Shown piece by piece: positions 49,684 to 61,557 of a stretch of DNA of 64,000 nucleotides. Origin of the DNA: Paraspadella gotoi (taxonomy: Eukaryota > Chaetognatha). Under the pieces are notes generated by a model. It made no database searches and had not been told where the DNA came from. It was given only the letters and a program-made list of their open reading frames with translations. The number at the start of each line of letters is the position of its first letter. Position 1 is the first letter of the stretch. Position numbers and translations under genes: made by a program. Location: positions 6,403,431-6,467,430 of the forward strand of contig CM119266.1 of the NCBI GenBank assembly GCA_051294375.1. The letters run 5' to 3'.

Positions 49684-52284
49684 TCAGTTTTCGAACCCCA
49701 TAACGAAGGCAAACTTGTGTCAGAACGTGCGTTGGGTCGCAAGGAGGAGGAAATCTGAGCTATAAATAGAATCTGATTTTCTCTCTCCCTGCTCCCTCTC
49801 TCTCTCTCTCTCTCCACCACTAATGTCTCTCCCACACTTTCTCTCTTTGCTGTCACTCACAATTTTTCCTTCCATTTTTTGCTTCCATCAAAGAGTATCA
49901 ATTTTTTTTTTTTTCATTTTTCTTCTTTCTTATTTAATTTCAGTTTAAATTTCTTAGACTGATTCTAATGAAATAAAACTTTAAATTAATTTCTAACTAA
50001 GTTTTTCTTAACTTTATACTGAATAATCGATTTTGTATAAAAAAATACATTCCAATTTTCTAAATCACTACTAAAAAAGAAAAGGACCTTCTCCCCTTAT
50101 TTAATTGCCATCGTTAGTAGTGACGAGCATCGATTATCGATGAATTACTCAGAAGCTCTAGATTCTGACAGATCGAGATTGAGATCCCAGAGGTTCCGCG
50201 TTCGAATCCTCAAACTTCGATAAAGAAAAAGTCTGAACTGAAGATTAATCTTGGTCATCGCTCTGACCTGGATTTTAAGAGCGCGGTCGACCAAAGAGAT
50301 TGTTTCCGGTCTCATTTCGAGCCAAAAGAGTAACAACAACAACGACGACATTAAGCGTCTTCCTCTCGTTCATCCTCATTCATTCTTCATTAATTACATC
50401 AACGTTCGAGTCAACGACACAAAATAGGAAAGAGGATTTCCAACTAAGTCTCACTTAAGGCCACGCATCGCACGCAGTACACGCAAAACACGCAGTAGGC
50501 GCTCGTCTTTGCTCAAGAAGCAACTCTCACACTCACTTAGATCCGAACGTGAGAGCGTTCACATCTTTGCGCTCAACCACTTTTTTGTTAGAATCGTTAG
50601 AATCTTTTCTCCATTCTCTTCTATTCTATTAATGAGACATACTATACTTTACTATACATACTATACAGTATACAAGCCTCAAACTTGTTTGTATTAGTAT
50701 AACAATTGTAGTTATGTTTGTTTTATATTCCAGTATAATATTGCATTTACTTTATATTCCCCTCACCTTTTCCGTTTTCCGACGTTCTCGACTTCTTTCC
50801 AATTTTCCCGCCAATTTCGCTAACGTCTTGTTTACCCGCCCCTCTCTCCACCCCCCGCCTCGTCTCTTCCCCCCCCACCAAACCTATTGCCTGTCACGAC
50901 TTTTCGTCTTTATTCGACCACCTTCGTTCTCTCTTTTCGGATCAGGGAAACGCCCTCTTTCTCCGGTGCCGCGCCCACTTTTCCACGGCGACGCCCATTA
51001 CGGCCTTTCGATCGACCTCTTGGGTTCGTTGTCGTTGTCGTTGTCGTTGTCGTCTCGTTTACCTGTGGGTTTCGCTTCTATCCTTTTCTTTTCCTTTATT
51101 TATTTCTTTGCTTTTCTTTTATTTTCCTTTATTTATTTCTTTCCTTTTCTTTTCCTTTATTTATTTCTAGATCATTTACTCTTAGTTGTTTCTTTCCTGT
51201 TTTTTCTTTCTTTACCTTTGTTTCGTTCCTTAGTTTCGTTTTCTTTTTCTTTATTTTCTGTCCTTTTTTTCGCTATTTTTTATCCGGCTTGTCTAATTAG
51301 TAACTTATCTTTTCGTCCCTTTCTTTCCTTAATAAGTTAATGCCCTTATTTCCCCTCATATTTTCCCTTCTTCTCCCTGCATCTTTCTACTCAAATACTT
51401 GTAGTCTTGCTTATCCTCAAGCTTTTAGCTAATCCTTATCCCGCTCCCACCTTCTCTCCCTCCCTCTACCCTACTTTTCTTCCTCTCTCTTTTCTCTTTT
51501 TCCTCACTACTTTCTCTCGCCTATTCCTCTCGCTCTCTCTCTCTCTGCCCCCCCCTCTCTCTTCCACCCCCACCCTCCCACTTTAATCCTCTTCCCTCGT
51601 ATTCGCGTCTAAGTCTAAAATCGACGCAAAGAAGAGACGAACCACGCATTCGATTGAGTGGCTCTTAATCTTCGCCTTTCTTCTTTTCTTTTTCCTTTTT
51701 TCCTTCCTTTTTTTTCTCCTTTTTTCCTTTTTTTTTATTCCTCTACTCCGAAAATAACTTTAAAAAAAAACAGAATCTACAATTTCTATCAAAACAAATC
51801 AAAGACCTCATGTAATACATTGTATGTATAAAAGACGATTATCATTATTTTTTTGAAATGATAATTATGACAAGGATGCAACTCTTTTATTTTGTTCTTT
51901 ACTTCTCATCCCCCCCCGACATCCTTGACAAAACTGTAGCTTCATCTCACACCATTTTAACCCCAATTAACCCAAAACGAACCCCACGAGGTCACGTCTT
52001 CATTCCTCTTTTTTCTTTTCTCGTTTTTTATTTCGAATGACGATGGAAATTCGAATGCCATTCAAAGGCTAAGCTGAAAAGTCAACGACGATTTTTTTTC
52101 TTTTTATCATGTACTTTTTTCTTCACTATTACAAGTATTATTAATCGTGTAATCTCGTTGAGTTCATTCATTGCTTTATAATTAAAAAAGCGGGCTTTCA
52201 TTCATTTTTTAAACTTTAAATCCTAGTTTCACTATTCAGAATCTAAACATACCTATTACCTTTGTATACAAACTTCGACCAAAT

Positions 52285-53956
52285 ATGGTGTCGATCCTGG
52301 AGAACCCTCTGGGACTGGGTTACGCCAACCTGAGCTTGCCCAGCGAGCGAACCCCTACCGCCCCGCACCAACACGGACACGCGGTGATGGGGCCGTTGAC
52401 GTTGCCGGTTGGTGACGGGAGTGGCGCAGCCCAAGGCGCCAGGAACGCCGAGAGTGTCGGCGCCCTCGGAAAGGAAGAGGAGACGCCGAAGGAAGAAGAG
52501 CCGGAAGGTTTGATGCCTGATTTGATTTATTTAGTATTATTTAGTATTATTCTTAATTATAGTTATTTTATATTATAAATGCTGATGAAGACTCGTAATA
52601 AGAGTCGAAACATGCCCATTATAATAATAAAAACTAAATTTCTGTGACAACGGATTTTTCGTTATTACCTTTAAGGGGACCAAGTGAACAGGGGGGGTAA
52701 AAAGCTGAAAACATAACGTTTGACCCTTTAACCTAAGCTGGTTCTGATCATATAATTTTTTCTTCTATAATCATTTGGGAAAGTAGTTAAAAAATTCGAT
52801 AACATCAGTGAGCTTAATTTTCTTAAAAAATCGGTAAGAAAAAAATCTTTTTCAAGTTTAAAATTTTTTTTTCCAAAAAAGGGTAAGATCTAATTTTAAA
52901 AAGATTTTCAGCTTTTATCACAAAAATTTATAAAGAAAAAAAACTAGGAATGAATCAAAATTTAAGGTATCGACTGATTTTATTTAAACTTTCTTTTCAA
53001 ATGATTCTGTTAATTGGATGAAAATAAAACTCTTTGAAGTAATATAAATATAAAAGAAGAGAAAGATTCTGGACTTTTGCTAAATTTTTAATTATTTTAA
53101 TTAGGAATCAATATAGTTTAATTATACATTTAAGGGATGAATATGAATTATAATTAATAATTATTACAGTTTTGTTTCTGTAAGAATAGAATTTAGGTTT
53201 GATTTGTCTGCTTTTAAGTAAATATAAAAATAAAAAAATATTAGTCTTGTAAAGCCTTTGTTCAATGAGGCTTAAACCTAAAATTATAGTTTTGTACAGT
53301 AAAAAATAAAAAAATTGGAATTTAGTAAAAAATACTTTCTAATGCAAAAATAAAATAATGGATTATATAAATATTTAGGTAGGGTCAACTAAATTTTTTT
53401 TTCATAATTATTAAATTTTTGTTTCCGCTACAATAAGAGATAGGAATTTTTTTGCCACTTTCGCATGCAAAGAAAAATTAATGACTATCACCATTCAAAT
53501 TCCTTTGATGATAGACCCTTAAGCTTATGATATCATTTTTACACTGGGTCCCCTTAAACTAATTTCAAACAGCAAAAAGAAAGTCAAAATACAATGTCTA
53601 GTTATTTTATAATATAGATATGGAGCTTATTTCTTTCAGACACGTACAATGGAATTTATGCGAGTCTTTTATTGTCTGGCGTCGGATTTTTGTTGCCATA
53701 CGATTCGTTTATTCTCGCCGTTGATTATTATCAGGTGAGCAGTAAGTTTATTACAATTATCTTTTTGATAAAAACTAATAACATTGTACCTCAACGATCA
53801 CCGTATTAAGTCGAATTGTAATACTTCAACTCTCAGGAGAGATTCGCGGGCAAATTTGACACGATCGTTTTCGACATGAGTTTGACTTACATCCTTTGCG
53901 CCTTTGTTTCTGTCGCGTTCACCAACATCCTGGTCAGGACCTATTCGCTACAGGTT

Positions 53957-54015
<59 letters not shown>

Positions 54016-57000
54016 TATTATTTTTATAAATTCTCTTCGAAAGGCGCGCATCACTTTCGGCTACTTGCTCGCCCTCTCTGTTCTCTCCTTCATTGCTTAC
54101 TTCGACATTTACCAAAGAAGATTCTGTCTCGAAGATTCCTACAAACTCACCCTGGCTGCGGTCGGGGTCGTCGCCGTCGGCTGCACTGTACAGCAGAGCA
54201 GCTTCTATGGCTTCACCAGCATGTTGCCGAAAAGGTCGATTGAGCTGTTACGAAGAATGTAGTGGCATTCTTGAAATTTTCAAAATGTCGTTTGACCGAA
54301 TAACGATTCATTATTTTAAAAACTTCACCTTCCATTCTGAGGCGACTTACTATCTACAATAGACCTCCCAAAATATCATACATTAATGAAACTTCCTGAT
54401 ACCTGCAAAGTTTCTTGTGCCAAATTTAGTGAGAAAACGAATATCACAATAAAAAATTTTTCTGGACGCTCATTATGGATTTTCCACGCTAGTTTTTGCG
54501 TCAAACCACTTCCGGTTTTAAAAATTCAGGATTTTTGGAAAAAAATGAGCTGTTGTTTAGCCAGCATACTTAAATTAATCAAAATAAAGTTACCAATAAC
54601 CTTAATATTACATTTTTTGTTTTGGTTTATAAATTAGGTTATAAAAATATTATTACAAAAGGCTTCAAGTTAAAAATTCATAATTTTTTTAAGCCAAATT
54701 GGCCCTAATCAAACTACTCCAAATAGAACTGTCAAAGGGATTTTAAATCTTTAATCTTTAAACCAAGATATTGACCTTTAAAAAGTTTACCAAGTGATGC
54801 AAAAATAAAGTAGTGAATAAGCCTTTGCAGCTAGCAAGCCTCTCACTCAACCCTAACCCTAAACCGGCCCTAAACAAACCTAGCTTGGGATATCTAACCT
54901 AACCCTAGCCCTAACCCTAACGTGAACTTCTTGTCTCACCCCAAATCTGAATCTTAACCCGAGCAAACTTTCCCCTAACCTTAACCCAAGCTAGTGTACT
55001 TCCTGCTGAACCTTAACCCCAAACCAGTCCCTGATCCAAACTCTTACCAGTTTCCCTGGCTGGTAACATCTGCAGAGAGCCACTTCCTTAGCCCTAACCC
55101 TAACCTAGGCCTCCTGTTTTATATCATGCCAGAACCCTAACCCTGCATCACTTAAGAGACTTCCCACAACCCTCACTTCAGCCTGAGGTTCACCTCTGAG
55201 CCTCAACTCAGACATCCCTGCCTCCTGGCCATTAATAAGGCTAAACTTTAATCTTTAATTTCCTTCCCCAATAGCTTCCCTAACCTTAACAAGCTTCTTA
55301 TCTTTTTCTGAGCTGGTCCAAATTGCACTTAATCATAGCAACCTGGCCAAATGATAATTTTGCTGTTAGCTTGTACTATCTTGTACCTGGGACATTAAGA
55401 TTAGGGTTGAGGCTTGCAAATGAATAAAAGCCTGAGCTAAGGTTTAGGTTGGGGGAGAGGTTAAGGGTTAGGGTTGAGTGGGAGGCTTGCTAGCAACAAA
55501 GGCTAAAGCGCCTTTTATCTAATTAGCTACTTTCTTTTGCATCATTTGGCAAACCTTTAAAGGCCAATATATTGGCTTAAGGATATTTAATATTTAAAAT
55601 CCCTTAGAGAGTTCTATTTGTATAACCAAATCATACTTTCTTATAAAATCTTATTAGAATTTGGTCAGGGACGATTTGGCTTAAAAAAAATTAATAATTT
55701 CTAATTTTAAGTCTTTTGTAATAATAATTTTTTAACCTTATTTATAAACCACAACAATAAATTGAGTATTAAGGTTATTAATAACATTATTTTGATTAAT
55801 TTAAGTATGCTGGCTGAATAACAGCTCATTTTTTTCTAAAAATTTTGAATTTTTAAAACCGGAAGTGGTACGACGCAAAAACTGGCGTGGAAAATCCATC
55901 AAGAGCATTCGGGGAAATTTTTTATTGTGATATTCGTTTTCTCCACTAAATTTGGCACAAGAAACTTTGCAGGTATCAGGAACTTTCTAAAATGCATGGT
56001 ATTTCTGGGAGCTCTAAATTCTACAAATCGTTTTTTTTTTAACTTTCAAGTGCGACAGTTATTTTCGTCGCAGCAAAAATGCAGATGTTTGCAAATCCAA
56101 ATGTAAAAGATTTCTTTTTCCTACTCAGCAGCGACGCTGAAAGCAAACCAAAACCGATTTTTTTTTTCAAACAACAATTTTATTCAATTTGTAATATGAA
56201 ATTGATAATAAGTAAATAACCAACAAAAAACATTATCTCTTCATATAATTAATGAGCTATCTGGACTCCCGACTGACAGACTTGTTCAGTTATTTTATTT
56301 AAGATTTTAAACTTATAAAAAGTTATATATTTTGTAAATATAAAAAATGTTAAATTACAATTTTAAAAAGTTTTGTGTAAATAATAAATCTGATGTTATC
56401 CTTTCTGATACATAATTTGACGCACAAAACTCTGGCGAGCGCTTGATCTCTCCCCCCTACTCCCCCCTCCGCCCCCAACAACGCCTCACAGATACACTCA
56501 AGGCGTGATGACGGGGGAATCCTTGGCCGGTCTCCTCATCTCACTCAATCGCATCATCACCAAAATGGCGACTGCGAATTCGAGGCTCAACACCCTCGTC
56601 TTCTTCGTCGTCTCGGTCGTCGTCCTCGTCGTCTGCTGCGTCGCCTTTCAGATTCTCTTGAGGACGAAATTCGTGGAGCATCACGTCGGAGTCTGTCGAA
56701 AGGCCGCAGAGCTGGGTGGGTGGGAGGTGGGAATGGAATATATCAATCAATCAATAGTCAATTATTAAATCTATAAATGAATCAAAACGATCACTGAAAA
56801 AATAACAGTTTACCAAATAATCGATCAAATCCCTCATTCTTATGAATTGAATCAATTGAACTCTTCAATCAATCAATAAAACCCGTTACAATGAATAATT
56901 TTTTTTAAAAACTCAATAATCAAATCAATCAATCAGTCTCGAGCGACCGACCATGTCATCTCCCTCCCCCCATTTGTCAGAAATGGTGGCGGCGGCGTCT

Positions 57001-60000
57001 CAGCGTCGCGCCGAGTTGACGGAAGAGTTGGGGCTCGTGGACGTGATGGCGGCGGAAGAAGCGGCGGCGACGAACGGCGGACGGCGTCGCGATTCGTACG
57101 GCGGCGTTCGGGGCGGCGGACTCGACCTGATGAGTCCGACGACGGCGGCGGCGTTGGTGGATAATCCCCCTAGAACGACGAGTAATAAATAATAATAAAT
57201 AATTATATTAATAACAATAATATTATAAATGATGATGGAAGTAAACTCAACTTTTCGCCACTTGGCTTTTATAATGGTGACACTTTTCGTTTTTCAAGAT
57301 TTTCTCTGCTCTTTACTGAATGTATAAGCCAGAAAAGTGATTGCTTATCTAATGAAACTCTATTGCAAACTACAATATATTAAAAATATTTTACAAAAAA
57401 AAAAAATCAAACGTCACGTGACCTCTTTCCCTCCTTTTCAGTCATCGATGATTCCGGTGCTGCTTCTCTCCGCATCCCGCCGCCGCGCCCGACCGGACCG
57501 CCGACCGGCGCCGTCGACACGGACGACGCCGGTTTCGTCGAGGGCGCCGCCGATGATTACGCGGAGACTTACGTCTCGTTTCCCGCCGCCATGGGAGACG
57601 AAGCCGTCGTGCAGGTGGAGTTTACTTAGCGGGAGATTATACTTACTTTGTCGTCGCGGCAGGACAAGTTTTTGTTGTCACGGCGGGAGTTGTCCCAGCT
57701 TTAATCAGAACAATCGGTTGAACGACTCCCAGCTCTGTTATAATTTATTTTTTAAAATCAATTTTCAAAGTAATATGCAATATAATGTAATATTTCTCAA
57801 AATTAACATATACATTTTCTTCGGCATCTAAAAGTCTTCTGAGTCTGAAAAGCAAGGAGAAAGACTGAAAGTGAAATAATATTTGAATGATTAATTGATA
57901 ATTCCCCCCCCCCCTTCCAGACTGAAAAAAAAATTTGAAACGAGTTTTCAATTTTCTGTCATCTCGAACTTCAGCGATCCGGAGGCCGCAGATAATGAGT
58001 CTAAGACTGAGACAAAACTAGGTCACGGTCGTTCAATTCTTCGCCCTGTCCAAAATATGGTTTCCCGCGTCGCTTAATGACAGTTTCAAAATTACATGAC
58101 AGATCGGCATGTTATCATCGAGGAAAAAAAATTAGTTCAATAATTATAATCCATGTAACATTTGATTTTTTTTCCCACCAAATATTTGAAAATAAAACAA
58201 AAACGACAAAGTTTATATTCTTCTTTACCCGTCATTAACTTTTTCATAAAGAACAATAGAGAACAGTCTCAATAGAGCAATTTTATCGATTTATGAAATA
58301 AAATCAATAATGAAAGTCTCCGCCTCTGAGTCTGACATAACCGAGAAGGGATTCATTGTTGTTTTGTCTTCAGGTTTCTACGACTCAAGCGGAGGCCTTG
58401 GACGTCGAGGTTCGAGCGGCGGAGTCCCTCTACGGGTCTCGTTGGTCCAAGTGGCGAAGGAGCATCTCCAGAGGACTGGACATCAGACTTAAGGTCATTT
58501 GGAGGTCGACGGATGTAGATATATAATACCACATTTGTTTTTGAGAGATTTCCGGTTTTTAATTTCGCATTTCATTTGGTGTGGGAACATGATGTTTCTT
58601 GAATTCACATAGCAAAGCGTTCATTGGGCACATAACAAATGCATAACATAACATAACACAAGCGATCGGATATCTGCGATATTGGGCGGAGTGAAAGACA
58701 GAAATTAACCAGTGGCTGCGCCAATACATGTAAATCGCTTTCAAGGGCTTGAACTGAACGGTTACTGCGGCACTAATAATAAAGTAATAATATTTTTTTT
58801 AAACTTGTATTATTTTTTTTCAACTTGCATAATTCTTTTCACTTACATCATTTTTTCAACCTGCATCATTTTTTTAACCTGCATCATTTTTTCAACTTGA
58901 TTTACAACAAGACTGAAGGAACCCGCTTATGTACTCCGAGCGTGCCCCCCCACACTTTCCAGGCCTCGTCCCAAATTCGTTGCCACATGTACTCGATAGC
59001 GATGGCCTACTTCGTGACTCTCGCTCTCTTTCCTGGAATCGAATCGGAAATCAAGTCTTGCAATCTGGGATCGTGGCTTCCCGTCATCGTTATGGCCGCT
59101 TTCAATTTGTTTGACTTTGTGGGTGGGTACAACGATCTAAGTCGCACTATTGAGTACTGGTACATACAATATAATTTTATAAATACAATGATAATGATAC
59201 CTTGCACATTGCAATGCACAACCACTTTTCAAGGTAAAATTCTGGCGTCCTTACCGACGGATCAGCTTCCTATTCAAATCGCGGCTTTTTCCACCGCGAG
59301 GATAATCCTGATTCCACTCATCATGATGTGCGCTTGGCCTCGGGCCGATCCTATATTCAAGGTAACTTACTCGTCGCTGTCGCTTGATCATTGCTTGCAT
59401 TGATCATTGATCGACGCTTGCAATGACACACCAGATGCACATTGCACAACGTATAAATGAATAATTGAACTAATAAGTAAATCTAAAATTTTGCCTATTT
59501 CTGAATTAACTCGCGTACATACTGTATAGTGTATACTGTATGCTGTGTATAGGCCGACGGGTGGTCCGTGTTTTTCACATCTTTGCTTGGGATCACGAAC
59601 GGTTACTACGGATCGATTCCCATGATTCTTGCTCCATCCAAAGTCCCGGATGAGTTCAAAGAATTGGGCGGCAACATAATGATGTGGTCCTACAGCGTTG
59701 GACTGACAACGGGTAAGCTATAACGAGCAAGTAATGTCACTGAGAAATCAGAGTGTGGAAGATTTTTTAAAAAATATTCGTTCGATTGATAGGTTCGATC
59801 ATTGCGTATTCGTTGAACGACATATTGGGACCGAAAGTGAACTTATGCGGGGATAATTTAAACGCCACTGAGGTAATGTTAAAAGGAATATAATTTATAT
59901 GTTTATAACTCGAGATATAAGATTATCCAAATTGAATTCCTTTCTTTTCCCTCTCTTTTCTCCGAACTCGCGACCAAAGAACCCCCTCTGGGAATCATTT

Positions 60001-60162
60001 GCCTCGAATTCGACGGATGACGGAGATTTTTCGCCGGACCTCGTGGCGGCGGAAGCGACGACGGAGTCGTTCGCGACCATCGCCGCCGCCCCCCAACGGT
60101 TCGCCGCCTCATTTAATGAGTCATATGCCTTCGATCGGAACATGTACGACGAAATCGGATGA
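52285..60162 (+). CDS. SLC29A4: Plasma-membrane monoamine/nucleoside transporter, ENT4-like
   Basis: Thirteen exons: 52285-52507, 53640-53734, 53837-53953, 54044-54234, 56492-56715, 56981-57181, 57442-57614, 58374-58493, 58963-59122, 59234-59361, 59553-59712, 59793-59872, 59980-60162; 2,055 bp, 684 aa, consistent phases. ENT4/PMAT is a facilitative, proton-sensitive carrier of monoamines, organic cations and adenosine. Family-typical stretches: GVGFLLPYDSFILAVDYY, FDMSLTYIL, GCTVQQSSFYGFTSMLPKRY, QGVMTGESLAGLLISLNRI, FPGIESEI, WLPVIVMAAFNLFDFVGKIL and LGGNIMMWSYSVGLT. It is longer than the human protein (about 530 aa) because of an Ala/Gly-rich, acidic cytosolic loop (exons 6-7) and longer ends. 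The N-terminal 74 residues are cytosolic with an acidic KEEETPKEEEPE. Intron 3 is 90 bp and open in frame; intron 4 holds a foldback element. Confidence 0.93.
53954..54043 (+). other. 90-nt in-frame GA-repeat intron of ENT4-like gene
   Basis: Intron 3 is 90 bases, a multiple of three, contains a (GA)n run of about 25 dinucleotides and has no in-frame stop. Splicing (CAG|GTTCGG..CGAAAG|GCG) restores the conserved YSLQ-ARITFGYLLAL junction. Retention would insert 30 residues with an Arg-Glu repeat into a membrane-proximal loop. Confidence 0.8.
54362..56014. mobile_element. 1.65-kb foldback element with long inverted repeats
   Basis: The left end (GACCTCCCAAAATATCATAC...) and right end (complement GAGCTCCCAGAAATACCATG...) match over about 500 bp as imperfect inverted repeats, e.g. 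CTTCCTGATACCTGCAAAGT, AAACCACTTCCGGTTTTAAA and CCAGCATACTTAAATTAATC on the left with their complements on the right. Between them are CCCTAACCCTAACC tracts (54848-55135) and inverted TTAGGGTT tracts (55390-55475). There is no open frame for a transposase, so it is non-autonomous. It lies wholly inside intron 4 of the ENT4-like gene. Confidence 0.85.
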
Positions 60163-61557
60163 AATTTTATTTTATCTTGTCAATATTTTCCTGGGCTAAA
60201 TTTTACTTTCGCCGACCGCGGTTTTGAAAAACCACTTAAAAATTCATTTTTAATATAATAATAATAATGGATTACTTTTATTTTCGCCGACCAGGGTTAG
60301 GGTTAAGAGTAATTTAAGGGTGGTTTAAGGTTAGGGGTGGTTAAGGTTAAGCGGGTTTAAGGTTAGGGTAATAAGATAATATTTATTTTATTTTTTTTTA
60401 AAAATAAATATTTTTAAATGATTTTTTAAAAGCCGCCATAACCGCGGTCGGCAAAAATAAAATTTAACAATAATAATTATAATTGTTGCTATAAATTTTA
60501 TATTTTTTTGCTTCCCTTTCCTTTTATATCCAAAAAAAATTATTTTTATACAATAAAACTTATAAATTATCTTTTTATAATAATTTTTTAATTATTATTT
60601 ATTTCCATTACAATACCTATAAAATTTTCACTGTTTAGGATCTTTTCAGTCGGTACTTACTTTATGCTCAAGCACATAAAAAAATAAAAAATAAAAAATA
60701 TTTTTTTAAATATTATTCAAACTACTCTTAACCTTATTTATATTTATCCTTAATTACCCCTAACCAACCCAAACCACCCCTCACCTTAACCACCCCTAAC
60801 TCAATAACTTTAAATAACCTAACCATACTTAACTTTTTTTATAATATCAAACCAAAATAATATTTACAAATAATAAAGTAAAATTGTGCCGCGATACCTT
60901 TTGAAAACAAATCATCAGTCTTAGATGTTATTATCTGTCAAATTGATCAGTCGTCTTAGATTATTTTTACTTAAACTTCTTATAACCTTGAACAATTTTT
61001 TACTTTGAACATCATTTTGATGCCCAATACATACAAAGCAAGTAGTTGGTCAGTTTTTCAGTTTTCAATCGCCTAAAATATTACAACTACACAGATTTTA
61101 ATTTGGTTATAATCACTAAAAAAAAACTCGCTAAATTAGGCTTATAAGTCTTGTTTTAAATAGAAATTAAGATTCTGTATTTCGGTAATTTAAAAGTCGA
61201 CAGAGAATTAAATCGTTTACATTTTTTATTGGTAAAAATACAGCGATTATCAAAAATAATAACAAAATTGAATGGAATGACAATCAAAAATCATGAAACA
61301 GTGACTGTATAAATCTTAATTTGTGCTAAAGTTTGAAAAAAAAAAATTTACAAAACCTATTGATGGAACTACGTAATTATATCTATAATTATTCCCCTTT
61401 ACATTCTATAAGAAATGTATCAAAACACTGCTACGATCTACGCTAACTAAACAGTTAACACTGAACAGTGAACAATAGCAACAAGGGCGAGAGTGTGTAA
61501 AGGCACGAAGACTGAATAACTTAAAATAAAGAAGCTAAAAAAAACCCATTTGTCATC
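60163..61557. other. Intergenic between convergent genes
   Basis: AT-rich DNA separating the ENT4-like stop and the bZIP gene stop. It holds a small MITE-like element (60198-60465) and another patch of CCTAACCACCCC-type repeats (60715-60830). No gene is seen. 61200-61557 is probably the 3' UTR and flank of the bZIP gene. Confidence 0.6.
60198..60465. mobile_element. MITE-like element C with telomere-like core
   Basis: Ends AAATTTTACTTTCGCCGACC and, inverted, AAATTTTATTTTTGCCGACC are terminal inverted repeats of about 50 bp that extend into GCGGTTTTG/GCGGTTATGG. The core contains AGGGTTAGGGTTAAG and GGTTAAGGTT repeats. About 268 bp. Confidence 0.8.

Larger units (their letters stand above)
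47263..52284. other. Gene-poor region upstream of the ENT4-like gene
   Basis: No supported gene. It contains a family A repeat at 47783-47998, a (TC)n run at 48283-48332, a MITE-like element at 49094-49288, a (GA)n run at 49608-49681 and a long T/C-rich region at 50720-51780. A 67-codon frame ending at 48903 (GRFIGNSQSFIMALVQCQRA) could be a transposon remnant. Around 50190, CGCGTTCGAATCCT resembles a pol III B box, but no tRNA folds around it. Confidence 0.5.

Noticed and set aside
50145-50240. Possible tRNA gene or SINE head at CGCGTTCGAATCCT
   Set aside because: The bases flanking TTCGAAT do not pair as a T arm and no acceptor stem or A box could be matched.
54848-55480. True chromosome-end telomere
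   Set aside because: The CCCTAA tracts are short, degenerate, present in both orientations inside an inverted-repeat element, and flanked by exons of one gene.
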